64,000 nucleotides of DNA, taken from positions 1 to 64,000 of the IMG/VR virus record IMGVR_UViG_3300017971_000274, one strand, 5' to 3'. A program made the translations under genes and the position numbers. This document shows positions 1 to 6,564 of this stretch, piece after piece (position 1 is the first letter of the stretch; the number at the start of each line of letters is the position of its first letter). A model generated the notes under the pieces. The model saw only the letters and a program-made list of their open reading frames with translations. It was not told the origin of the DNA and made no database searches. This stretch comes from a virus.

Positions 1-296
1 GCCTGAGCCTCTTCCAGGGGTAAGGTTCCACGGGGACCTTCTATCACACCTTCGACCATAGGCCATTTCTTCTGGAAGGTCAGCCGAACTACATCTCGTC
101 CCCTGACGATCGCGTTGGCAATGTCCTCCGCAACCTTACGGCCAATACCTGTCTTGTCTCTGATGAGCCGCATGACTCGCTCAACCTTGGACTTTTTTGA
201 CTCTTTTGGCGAGTACTTAAATCCCACACGGGTGTCAGAATCTAACTCCAGGCCCGTCTTCTCCAGGTACCGGGTCATGACTTTTTCAGCGTCCAT
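1..296 (-). CDS. Hypothetical protein, 5' part only (runs off the window)
   Basis: An open frame starts at an ATG on the minus strand (complement of 294-296) and stays open to base 1, giving about 98 residues with no stop. The visible part is lysine/arginine rich and probably helical (for example RVMRLIRDKTGIGRKVAEDI). No family is recognised. It is divergent from the Ro60 gene, and the intergenic space carries the GGTGTA palindrome at 379-394, whose leftward half could serve this gene. The Shine-Dalgarno sequence is poor. Coding is inferred from the open frame and the divergent layout. Confidence 0.6.
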   Translation of the reverse strand, partial: MDAEKVMTRYLEKTGLELDSDTRVGFKYSPKESKKSKVERVMRLIRDKTGIGRKVAEDIANAIVRGRDVVRLTFQKKWPMVEGVIEGPRGTLPLEEAQ

Positions 297-337
297 ACCC
301 AGAGAGTTAAAATAAATCTTTAGGAATCAGATTTACC

Positions 338-346
338 GGTGTAACA
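338..346 (+). promoter_or_regulatory. GGTGTAACA element, isolated
   Basis: This is a copy of the GGTGTA element that recurs upstream of genes in this window. It lies between the leftward partial gene and Ro60, about 70 nt before the latter. No start codon follows at leaderless distance, so its activity is uncertain. Confidence 0.3.
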
Positions 347-378
347 GTCAGAATACGGCAAAACTGATTTCGCGAGGC

Positions 379-394
379 GGTGTAATAGTACACC
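379..394. promoter_or_regulatory. Palindromic double GGTGTA element, candidate divergent promoter
   Basis: GGTGTAATAGTACACC is an inverted repeat (GGTGTA/TACACC around ATAG), so the recurrent GGTGTA element reads outward on both strands. The rightward copy precedes Ro60 and the leftward copy precedes the partial minus-strand gene. This fits a back-to-back promoter or an operator. Assignment rests on recurrence of the element elsewhere in the window. Confidence 0.4.
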
Positions 395-416
395 AAGAGG
401 AAACCCGCCCTCAAAT

Positions 417-2300
417 GTGCGGGCAGATCGGATGGATAACATGCAAAACGAGAATCTCGGACCGGCTGAGAGAATCCTACAGACGGTCCTCTCTCACTCG
501 GGCCATGCTGTCCACAACCGTGCTGGTATCGCAGTTACCGACACCGGATCGGTCGTGGGTTCTAAGTGGTTGCCGGTCACTCACGTAGAGGAGAACGGCG
601 ACAAGATCGTTTACGAATTGCGTAAGGTCGGCCGCAAGAGCACCAAGGTCAAGCTGGGCAAGCTCAGCAATGACGGGCGTGTTCGGGACGGTCGTCGGGT
701 TGTAGGCAAGTACCAACCGGCCGGGTTGTACCCGGACGTTGTTGAGTGGGTCTACAAGCAGGTCGCGGAAGTCTGGAATCTCGATAACGAGTTCGCGGCC
801 AAGTGGGCCTCCTACGCATACGGCCAGGAGCACCGGGACCTCAAGGTCATCCTGGCAGCCTTCATGCTCGTTCAAACCCGTAAGGGTGATCCGGTCCTGG
901 ACAAGGGCAAGGTCGCGTTCCTCGACGAGGACTACCGTGACGTTGGCGAGGCCATGTTCCTGATCACCACCAAGGGCAAGGACGGCAAGGTCAGCTTCAA
1001 CCCGAAGTTGCTCATGAGGGTCCACGATGTTCTGAGCCTACCGGCCGTCGCCAAGATCAACCGGGATCTCGGTTTCGGTAAGTCCGCTCGTAAGCCGTTC
1101 CTGGGTCGTTGGCCCAAGGCCGTGGAGAAGTGGCTACGGTACCGGGAAGAGAACCCCAAGATGCTGGAAGGTCTGGTCAACGCGGGCTTCCGGCGTACGG
1201 TGATGGATCTGGCCCGTAAGGTCGGATACAAGCCGAACACCGGCAAGTTCTTCGAGACCCTTCGTTGGAAGCAAGCGCAGTCCAAGGAGGGGCACCGGAG
1301 CATCGCCATCGGCCAGGAGGTCAAGGCGGCGGAATCCTGGGAGGGTCTGACCGAAGAGCAGATCTGCGAGAAGATCACCCAGGACCGGCCGAACTGGAAG
1401 CGGGTCGTGGGTCTTCTGCCCAAGGACGGTGTGACCAGGGCTGTCATGGCGGCTGCCATCGAGGTCGGGTCCCTGTCCAACAAGGACCTGATCATCGCGA
1501 CCCCGACTCTGGAAGAGCTTGGACTGTTGGATGTCCAGGACATCCGGGTTCGGTGGGAGACGGCGGTCAAGGAGGCCGAAGACATGCGGGCGGCCAACAT
1601 CGCCCAGCGTGTCAAGTCCAAGAAGACCCAGGAGAAGCTGTCGGAGGCGGCCGACAACGCTGTCAAGAAGGCCGTCGCAGAGGTGCTCAATAGCCAGAGA
1701 ATCTACTTCTGTGTGGACGTTTCGTCCTCCATGCACAAGGCCATTCCGACGGCTAAGCGGTACCTGACCCAGTTCCTACAGGGGTTCCCCCTGGAGCGGA
1801 CTCACGTGTCGGTGTTCAACACCTCCGGTCGTGTTGTGAAGATCAAGCAGAACTCGTCGGCTGGTGTCGAGCAAGCTTTCCGTGGTTTCAGGGCGGGCGG
1901 CGGCACCGATTACGGAGCGGGCGTCAGGGTACTCCAGTCCTTCAAGCCTGAGGACGATGAAGACGTGATCTTCATCTTCGTGGGCGACGAAGAGGCGTAC
2001 GACTTCTCCGATTCCGTGAGGTCTTCCGGCCTCAACCCGGTTGCTTTCGGGTTCCTCAAGGTAGGCGGCACTCGCGGCTACACGGCGGTCCAGGACACGG
2101 CGGCCAATCTCGGTATCCCGTGCTTCATGATCGACGAGGGGATCTTCGCGGACCCGTACGCGATTCCCCGCACCATCAGAGACCTGATCGCGGCTACTCC
2201 GGTGGGCAAGGCGTCCAGAAAGGCGGCGGCTCCCAGAGTATCGCTGGTCGATCTCATCCTCAACACTGAGTTGCTGACCAAGCCCGCTTGGGCAGCTTGA
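417..2300 (+). CDS. Ro60-like TROVE/vWA RNA-binding protein
   Basis: Ro60 proteins are ring-shaped RNA-binding proteins. They bind Y RNAs on the outer surface and ends of misfolded RNAs in the central channel, and bacterial relatives (Rsr) work with exoribonucleases. The 627-residue product has a helical N-terminal part (about residues 80-400) typical of a TROVE domain. A C-terminal von Willebrand A domain follows, with MIDAS motif DVSSS near residue 434 and a later GGGTDYGAG segment. Its length is slightly above the usual 530-540. The start is uncertain: GTG at 417 has AAGAGG 17 nt upstream, and in-frame ATGs occur at 432 and 441. Its likely partners are the structured RNAs at 6316-6978. Family call by motif and domain order. 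Confidence 0.88.
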   Translation: MRADRMDNMQNENLGPAERILQTVLSHSGHAVHNRAGIAVTDTGSVVGSKWLPVTHVEENGDKIVYELRKVGRKSTKVKLGKLSNDGRVRDGRRVVGKYQPAGLYPDVVEWVYKQVAEVWNLDNEFAAKWASYAYGQEHRDLKVILAAFMLVQTRKGDPVLDKGKVAFLDEDYRDVGEAMFLITTKGKDGKVSFNPKLLMRVHDVLSLPAVAKINRDLGFGKSARKPFLGRWPKAVEKWLRYREENPKMLEGLVNAGFRRTVMDLARKVGYKPNTGKFFETLRWKQAQSKEGHRSIAIGQEVKAAESWEGLTEEQICEKITQDRPNWKRVVGLLPKDGVTRAVMAAAIEVGSLSNKDLIIATPTLEELGLLDVQDIRVRWETAVKEAEDMRAANIAQRVKSKKTQEKLSEAADNAVKKAVAEVLNSQRIYFCVDVSSSMHKAIPTAKRYLTQFLQGFPLERTHVSVFNTSGRVVKIKQNSSAGVEQAFRGFRAGGGTDYGAGVRVLQSFKPEDDEDVIFIFVGDEEAYDFSDSVRSSGLNPVAFGFLKVGGTRGYTAVQDTAANLGIPCFMIDEGIFADPYAIPRTIRDLIAATPVGKASRKAAAPRVSLVDLILNTELLTKPAWAA

Positions 2301-2324
2301 TTCTAACTCTAACCGGTGTAATAG
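2297..2324 (+). promoter_or_regulatory. Promoter: TTGATT, 16-nt spacer, GGTG-TAATAG
   Basis: TTGATT (2297-2302) is followed after 16 nt by TAATAG (2319-2324), preceded by GGTG. Only 7 nt separate the -10-like hexamer from the ATG at 2332, and there is no Shine-Dalgarno sequence. The transcript would therefore start at or next to the start codon, giving a leaderless mRNA. Confidence 0.55.
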
Positions 2325-2331
2325 TTGAACC

Positions 2332-3273
2332 ATGACTTGGAGAGACCTACTACAGACTAAGGATGAAACCCTGGTTTCGCCATGGGTCGGGGGTAGGTCT
2401 CTCCGGTCGGGTTCACGACAGTGGACCATCGACGGCCGTTTGCCGGATGAGCACGGTTGGGTAGTCTTCTCCCTGAACGGTCGGCGGGCGCGTGTTCTCC
2501 GACAGGCCGACGATTCTGACACTGATCTGCTCATGGGTAAGGTCATGGGTTATTTGGTCGGAGACAGGCTGGTCCCGCGTGACGTTCGAGTTGAGCCGAA
2601 GATCGCGGATATCGTGGCCAACGCGGAGCGCGTCCACCTGATCGAGCCGTTTCTGGACCGGTTCGTGTACGTCTCTGCCGGGCGTATGTGTGAGGACGGC
2701 CCGCTCTTTTTCATGCAACAAGAGATGCCGCTGGGTCCGGAGATGGACGTTCTGACGGCGTACCTGGACGGCAAGGATTCCGTGGCCGACATCAAGGATG
2801 TTTCCCCGGCCCTGGATGCCGCTTTCCGGATGGAGATCTTCCAACGGAAGGAGGCAGAGAAGCGTCGGCGGGAGCTTGCCGAAAAGCGCCAGCGGGAAGA
2901 AGAGGAGCGTCAAAAGGAGGCCCGTAGACGCGAGATCGTCGAGAAGCTGGGAGACGGCGCTGGCCGTCGGGAAATGGCTCTCCTGGACTTCGAGGAGGCC
3001 GCAAAGGCCGCTTTAGCGGTAGGCGGGGCTGTGCTTCTGGATCAACGTGCCGGGCACCGCAAGAACGAGATGATCGTTAAGTACCGGCTCAAGCGGCGGC
3101 GGTTCGAATGTACGTGCGACAAGAAAACTCTTAGGATTATCGATTCTGGGGTGTGTTTAACAGATCATGACACCGGAGAGAAGGGAGACGACCTACTGAC
3201 CCTTGAGAGCCTACCGTCCGTTATCCTGGAAGCGGAGCGAACGGGACAACTCGTGGTTTACAGGCACGTCTAA
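2332..3273 (+). CDS. Unknown protein, coiled coil plus Cys-containing C-terminal domain
   Basis: The 313-residue product is not recognised. It has a globular N-terminal part (1-160), a strongly charged coiled coil (about 165-205, rich in KR and E) and a C-terminal domain (about 225-313) that contains a CTC pair and a later Cys. The ATG lies 7 nt after a GGTGTAATAG promoter element with no Shine-Dalgarno sequence, so it is probably leaderless. It is the first gene of the run leading to the JAMM protease (10 nt downstream), the ubiquitin-like protein and the E1-like enzyme. A role as conjugation partner or substrate of that system is possible, but only position suggests it. Confidence 0.75.
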   Translation: MTWRDLLQTKDETLVSPWVGGRSLRSGSRQWTIDGRLPDEHGWVVFSLNGRRARVLRQADDSDTDLLMGKVMGYLVGDRLVPRDVRVEPKIADIVANAERVHLIEPFLDRFVYVSAGRMCEDGPLFFMQQEMPLGPEMDVLTAYLDGKDSVADIKDVSPALDAAFRMEIFQRKEAEKRRRELAEKRQREEEERQKEARRREIVEKLGDGAGRREMALLDFEEAAKAALAVGGAVLLDQRAGHRKNEMIVKYRLKRRRFECTCDKKTLRIIDSGVCLTDHDTGEKGDDLLTLESLPSVILEAERTGQLVVYRHV

Positions 3274-3282
3274 GGTATTGAA

Positions 3283-3687
3283 ATGACTGTGGAAGCTGGA
3301 GTTCTAGTCGATCGTGAGGGAAAGCCACTGTTCTGGCATATCCCGACGGACCGGTCCGTGGCCTACCTTCCAGACAGCCGAACGCTCTGGGACGTGATCT
3401 GGGACAACCGGGACAGGGTGTTAGGATTTGCTCACAGCCACCCCGGCTCCGGGGTGCCGGGTCCCTCTTACGAGGACGTTACGACCTTCAACGGCGTGGA
3501 GACGGCTCTCGGTCGGAGGATAATCTGGTGGATCACGAGTTCCACCCATCTCGTTCACATCGTCTGGCAAGGCCCGGACAAATACGACTACCGCGTCAAT
3601 CTCAACAAATATTACCAGCCGATATGGCTACCAAGACTTCGAAAGGAATCGAGGTACGAGCTAGAAAGAGAGGTGCAGCATGGCTGA
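3283..3687 (+). CDS. JAMM/MPN+ (JAB) metalloprotease
   Basis: JAMM domains are zinc isopeptidases that remove ubiquitin-like proteins from targets or process their tails. The 134-residue product carries the signature HSHP followed by seven residues and SYED (H51, H53, S62, D65), matching HxHPx7SxxD. An upstream acidic residue near position 4 could complete the site. There is no NlpC/P60 cell-wall domain, unlike tail-tip proteins of the lambda K type. The gene overlaps the ubiquitin-like gene by 8 nt, which implies joint expression. The active-site motif is directly visible; deconjugase function is inferred from the neighbours. Confidence 0.85.
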   Translation: MTVEAGVLVDREGKPLFWHIPTDRSVAYLPDSRTLWDVIWDNRDRVLGFAHSHPGSGVPGPSYEDVTTFNGVETALGRRIIWWITSSTHLVHIVWQGPDKYDYRVNLNKYYQPIWLPRLRKESRYELEREVQHG

Positions 3688-3946
3688 CAACATCAACGAA
3701 AACGACGCTCGCGTCAACATCACCTACGGGGGTCAGAACGGGGACCTTCCGGACCCGGTTCTCTTCGCTGCGTCTGACGACGACGTGAAGGGGTGGGTCT
3801 CCGAAGCCATCCGTGGCGGGGACATTCCCGGTATCCCGGCTCAGGCACCCGACCTGGGTAACTACGTCGTGGATCGGTTCAACGCAACCGACGCACGTCC
3901 CTACAACCTGATTCAGCTTCGGCCGAAGACGCCCTTCGGGGTTTGA
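3680..3946 (+). CDS. Ubiquitin-like beta-grasp protein
   Basis: The 88-residue product has the size and hydrophobic pattern of a beta-grasp domain: an N-terminal beta hairpin (VNITYGGQNG), a central helix (DDDVKGWVSEAI) and later strands. It ends in KTPFGV. The C-terminus is not GG; a single Gly precedes the last Val, so trimming by the adjacent JAMM enzyme could expose a terminal Gly. A GAGAGGTG Shine-Dalgarno sequence precedes the ATG within the end of the JAMM gene. It is probably the modifier or sulfur carrier activated by the E1-like protein at 5719. The fold assignment rests on pattern and context. Confidence 0.62.
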   Translation: MADNINENDARVNITYGGQNGDLPDPVLFAASDDDVKGWVSEAIRGGDIPGIPAQAPDLGNYVVDRFNATDARPYNLIQLRPKTPFGV

Positions 3947-3950
3947 GCCG

Positions 3951-4169
3951 ATGGCGGGTCAGGAACGTCCTGGTTGGTGTCCGCACACGGATTGTCGGTT
4001 CAAGCGGTTGAGCGACAATGCGTGTGTCGGGCATCTGCCGGAACCTTCCATAGAACACAGGATTTGCTTCGCGGGGGTCTTGCCGGACCCCGACGAGGTG
4101 TTCGAGCTAATGGTAGACGACTCGGATCTACGGGATCTTCGCTGGTTGCTCGAAGGGCTGAAGGAGTAA
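3951..4169 (+). CDS. Small Cys/His-rich protein
   Basis: This 72-residue product has a Cys/His cluster in its N-terminal half (CPHTDC, then C, H and H, then C) that could bind zinc. Its C-terminus is acidic and helical. The start lies 4 nt after the ubiquitin-like gene, and the next gene begins 2 nt downstream behind AAGGAG. No family is recognised. It sits in the Ubl/JAMM/E1 run, so a small adaptor role is conceivable but untested. Confidence 0.65.
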   Translation: MAGQERPGWCPHTDCRFKRLSDNACVGHLPEPSIEHRICFAGVLPDPDEVFELMVDDSDLRDLRWLLEGLKE

Positions 4170-4171
4170 AG

Positions 4172-4408
4172 ATGGCCTCGTTTGTTATAGGTGAGCCGGG
4201 GAACCGGCTTTTGGCGCGTATCGAAAAATCCAGTGGCGACCTCGTCCTGACAAGAGAAGAGGGTTCCCAGGAAACGAAGATAGTTATCTCGAAGGACGAG
4301 AAAAACGTCTTGCGGGAATGGCTCAGGCTTGATGAACTGTGGCCTGAGGGACTGTCGCCGGATCAGGCCGAAGCGGTCGTGGAGCTTTTACGCGAAAGAA
4401 CGGCCTGA
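4172..4408 (+). CDS. Small hypothetical protein
   Basis: A 78-residue product begins at an ATG with a strong AAGGAGTAAAG Shine-Dalgarno sequence. A longer open frame extends upstream to 3974 but would overlap the preceding gene, so the 4172 start is preferred. The N-terminal half looks like strands and the C-terminal half is helical and acidic. The stop overlaps the next start as TGATG, so translation is coupled. No function is recognised. Confidence 0.65.
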   Translation: MASFVIGEPGNRLLARIEKSSGDLVLTREEGSQETKIVISKDEKNVLREWLRLDELWPEGLSPDQAEAVVELLRERTA

Positions 4409-4794
4409 TGGACATTGTAGTCACGTTGCCCAAGTCTTTCGGACTCAAGCGCTGGATTGCAGAGGGCGACCCGGCCGGGGCCAAATGGAGCGGCACGGAG
4501 TGGGGTTGGTTCATGGGGGGCAGCCCGCCGAAGAAGCTGCAACCCGGCGACCGTGTTTATGTGGTCTACAGCGGCCACCTTATCGGATACTCGCCGTTGA
4601 TACGGATAGACGACGACCCCGTATGCTACGACACGAACGTTCCCGTCTACTTCAAGGACAGCTTTGCCCTGGTTCGAGGTGGTGACGCCGTAGCTGTCAC
4701 GATCGACCAGAAGATTCGGGGCTTCCAGGGCTACCGCTACCGTTGGTGGGACCGGTCGGAAGAAAGACCGTTCCCGGAGTGGCAGAAGCTATGA
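4408..4794 (+). CDS. PUA/ASCH-like small protein
   Basis: The 128-residue product has the look of a PUA/ASCH/EVE-type beta barrel: an early GLKRWI segment, aromatic residues, then LQPGDRVYVVYSGHLIGY, a strand pattern common in these nucleic-acid-binding folds. It is translationally coupled to its neighbours (TGATG upstream, ATGA downstream). If it binds RNA, the nearby tRNA-like RNAs are an obvious candidate ligand, but that is inference. The family call is tentative. Confidence 0.6.
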   Translation: MDIVVTLPKSFGLKRWIAEGDPAGAKWSGTEWGWFMGGSPPKKLQPGDRVYVVYSGHLIGYSPLIRIDDDPVCYDTNVPVYFKDSFALVRGGDAVAVTIDQKIRGFQGYRYRWWDRSEERPFPEWQKL

Positions 4795-4994
4795 CTACCC
4801 TGAAGGGCGCAACTGTTCAGATTACGGAGCAAACCGTTCGCGAACTTGTTCAGGCCATCGACCAAGCCAAGAAGCTGGCCAACCCTCCTGAGGTGGCTGT
4901 AGTCGCTTCTTCCCATTCTAGTACCAGTTTCGAGATCGCCCTGGAGCTAACACCACACACCCAGGAGTCGCTGGGGTATCGTCGGAGACCATGA
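4791..4994 (+). CDS. Small hypothetical protein
   Basis: A 67-residue product starts at the ATG that overlaps the previous stop (ATGA). The first half is helical (RELVQAIDQAKKLA) and the second half is strand-like. In-frame codons upstream to 4743 lie inside the previous gene and are not needed. The stop overlaps the next start in the same ATGA way. No family is recognised. Confidence 0.6.
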   Translation: MTTLKGATVQITEQTVRELVQAIDQAKKLANPPEVAVVASSHSSTSFEIALELTPHTQESLGYRRRP

Positions 4995-5251
4995 TCACTC
5001 AACACAGGACAGAGTTTTCGTGTCCCGTTTGCGGGGGCGACACATTCGGCAGTGTCGAGAATAAAGAGACCGGCGAGTGGGAATACACCTGTTCCGGTGG
5101 TTATTGTGCTGCCGCTGTCAGCGGCCCGTTCAAGTTCAAAGCGAGTGATATGTGGAAGTATTTCAAGGGTGTGACGAGACGCCACTTCGACTCCTGGAAC
5201 GAGTTTCGTAAGTGGGACAAGAAGAAAGGAACAGGTGTGTCGGGACCATAA
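4991..5251 (+). CDS. Small zinc-ribbon protein
   Basis: An 86-residue product has CPVCGG near the N-terminus and two further cysteines about 25-30 residues later (TCSGGYC), a zinc-ribbon layout. The C-terminus is basic and aromatic. It is coupled by ATGA and TAATG overlaps to both neighbours. Its function is unknown. Small zinc ribbons recur in this phage (3951, 8228, 15055, 15264). Confidence 0.65.
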   Translation: MITQHRTEFSCPVCGGDTFGSVENKETGEWEYTCSGGYCAAAVSGPFKFKASDMWKYFKGVTRRHFDSWNEFRKWDKKKGTGVSGP

Positions 5252-5688
5252 TGGGCTACTCAATCTACGTTGCTGCCAGGAGCCAAAAAGACCAGAAGCG
5301 GATGTTCGACTTTCTGGAACAACACTTCAAGTACATGACTCCCCTTCCGGAGGCGTCGGCGCTTTGGCTGACCACGGACATGGCGTATTCCGAGAAGGTG
5401 AAGTGGCCCGTCGGGTTCGACTACAAGTCCTGGATCAGTTTCGGTGAACGGACGTACGCCTACGCCGTGATCTACTGGATGGCCCAGGTTCTGACCAAAG
5501 CCCCTCATTATTACTATTACGACTTCGATCGAGAGAAGGTGCCCGAAGAAGAAGACGAAGAGGCCCTTTACAAGTTCCTACGGGAGCCTCTTAGTCGCTT
5601 TGAACAGGGTGATGCCAGAGAGATCGCTGCTTTCATAGCCAAGGAGCGGGACCGGCTAAAAACCCTCTGGCAAGAAGAAAATGCTTAG
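5251..5688 (+). CDS. Hypothetical protein
   Basis: The 145-residue product starts at an ATG overlapping the previous stop (TAATG). It is rich in aromatic residues in the middle (a run of Tyr near residue 90) and has an acidic, helical C-terminus. No motif is recognised. It precedes the E1-like gene by 30 nt and probably belongs to the same operon. Confidence 0.6.
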   Translation: MGYSIYVAARSQKDQKRMFDFLEQHFKYMTPLPEASALWLTTDMAYSEKVKWPVGFDYKSWISFGERTYAYAVIYWMAQVLTKAPHYYYYDFDREKVPEEEDEEALYKFLREPLSRFEQGDAREIAAFIAKERDRLKTLWQEENA

Positions 5689-5718
5689 GTCTTTCAACAG
5701 CCAACCGTACACAGGGGT

Positions 5719-6288
5719 ATGAAGAACATCACGATCATAGGTGCCGGTGCTCTAGGCTCACATTTGATACTGTTCCTACGGAACGAGGCGACCATGAAGG
5801 TCGTCGATTTCGACCGGGTGGAGCAAAAGAACACGTTGAGCCAGTTCCATGGCAAGGCGGGCGTCGGCAAGAACAAGACGCAGTCCCTGGCCCAGGCAAT
5901 GCAGTTCCTATTCGGGATCAAGCTCAACATGGTCCCGCACAAACTGACGGCCGACAACGAGAAGGAGCTTCTGGGCGGTGCCGATCTGGTCATCGACTGC
6001 CTGGACAACCCAGAGTCTCGGCGCGTGGTCCAGGGTTTCGCCAAGGAGGCCGAGATCCCGTGTCTCCACGGAGCGCTGGCCGCCGACGGAGCTTTCGGCC
6101 GGGTGGTCTGGACCGAGAATTTCGTCATCGACGACGGGGCAGCCGGGGCCGCCACTTGCGAGGACGGTGAGCATCTGCCCTTCATCGCTGTGGTCTCTGC
6201 CCTTCTGGCCCGGTCGGCTCAGGCGTTCCTCAAGGACGGCAAGAAAATCGGTTATGAAATCAGCCCAGGCGGTGTAATTATTACTTGA
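5719..6288 (+). CDS. E1/ThiF-like adenylating enzyme
   Basis: E1-like enzymes adenylate the C-terminus of a beta-grasp protein for sulfur transfer or protein conjugation. The 189-residue product has the Rossmann nucleotide motif GAGALGS (residues 8-14), a DFDRVEQKN segment equivalent to the family D-x-D-x-V-E-x-x-N motif, and a GKNK lysine motif downstream. The zinc CxxC pairs of MoeB/ThiF are absent and it is shorter than the usual 240-270 residues. It is therefore a minimal version; a lone Cys in ATCEDG might be the thioester residue. It shares a gene run with the Ubl and JAMM genes. No canonical E2 was recognised. Confidence 0.82.
   Translation: MKNITIIGAGALGSHLILFLRNEATMKVVDFDRVEQKNTLSQFHGKAGVGKNKTQSLAQAMQFLFGIKLNMVPHKLTADNEKELLGGADLVIDCLDNPESRRVVQGFAKEAEIPCLHGALAADGAFGRVVWTENFVIDDGAAGAATCEDGEHLPFIAVVSALLARSAQAFLKDGKKIGYEISPGGVIIT
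6271..6280 (+). promoter_or_regulatory. GGTGTAATTA element at the end of the E1-like gene
   Basis: This copy of the recurrent GGTGTA element overlaps the 3' end of the E1-like gene, just upstream of the stronger TTGACA promoter of the RNA array. It may add transcription into the array. No start codon lies at leaderless distance. Confidence 0.35.
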
Positions 6289-6312
6289 CAACACCGTTTG
6301 GATCAGTATCTT
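6285..6312 (+). promoter_or_regulatory. Sigma70-like promoter of the RNA array
   Basis: A perfect TTGACA (6285-6290) is followed after 16 nt by TATCTT (6307-6312). The predicted start, about 6317-6320, coincides with the first strand of the terminal helix of the first structured RNA. This supports both the promoter and that RNA boundary. Confidence 0.65.
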
Positions 6313-6315
6313 AGG

Positions 6316-6415
6316 GGACGTACCCAATACCTATACCTTACACGACGATTAAACCGGGCGGCAAAGAAGCCGCCCACCGCAGTAACCAACAGGTTTAGAA
6401 CTCGGGTACACTCCA
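6316..6415 (+). ncRNA. Structured RNA 1, simple Y-RNA-like hairpin
   Basis: The RNA begins at the predicted start site of the TTGACA/TATCTT promoter. Its ends pair (GTACCC 6320-6325 with GGGTAC 6404-6409, extended by G/CTCC across a small internal loop). An inner stem pairs TAAACC with GGTTTA, and a GC hairpin GGGCGGC/GCCGCCC (6356-6375) caps it. There is no T-arm. The terminal helix plus internal loop resembles the end helices of the permuted RNA at 6565-6704, including AACTC against GACTC on the 3' side. This fits a Y-RNA layout, meaning a Ro60-binding stem closed by a head. Base pairing is seen; the Y-RNA identity is inferred from context. Confidence 0.4.
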
Positions 6416-6422
6416 CTAATAA

Positions 6423-6563
6423 GGGGCTATACAGACGGACGGTCCGTCACCTTTCTATCGAAGAGGAAAAACCAAAAACCCAGGATCGATTCTCGGCTCT
6501 GCAAGGAGCCATATTTCTGGTCCTCACAAGCGTTTTAGGGTTCGACTCCCGATAGCCCCTCCA
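6423..6563 (+). ncRNA. tRNA-like RNA 2 with long structured extra arm
   Basis: Acceptor strands GGGGCTA (6423-6429) and TAGCCCC (6553-6559) pair perfectly, followed by T and an encoded CCA. The T-loop is TTCGACT (6541-6547). The D-arm position holds a rigid hairpin GACGGA/TCCGTC with a 3-nt loop. The anticodon arm CCTTT/AGAGG has loop CTATCGA (formal anticodon AUC, A at position 34). Between anticodon stem and T-arm lie about 70 nt folding as AGGATC/GGTCCT, an internal loop, then GGCTC/GAGCC. The 141-nt length matches the next two RNAs. It is not a standard tRNA and probably not aminoacylated normally; a Ro60-ligand role is inferred. Confidence 0.6.
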
Positions 6564-6564
6564 A

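Noticed and set aside
477-1736. Long minus-strand open frames opposite Ro60
   Set aside because: Shadows of a well-supported + strand gene in GC-rich sequence; no recognisable product and no start signals.
3283-3946. JAMM plus Ubl as tail-assembly proteins of the lambda K/I kind
   Set aside because: No NlpC/P60 domain and no tail genes nearby; an E1-like gene lies in the same run instead.
3974-4171. Upstream extension of the 4172 gene
   Set aside because: It overlaps the Cys/His-rich gene almost completely, and ATG 4172 has a strong Shine-Dalgarno sequence.
6467-6535. Group I intron inside a tRNA
   Set aside because: The insert is only about 70 nt and lies in the variable region, not the anticodon loop; it lacks room for an intron core.
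6423-6563. tmRNA (GGGGCTA start, TCCA end)
   Set aside because: Too short at about 141 nt, has a recognisable anticodon arm, and no tag-peptide reading frame or pseudoknots are visible.
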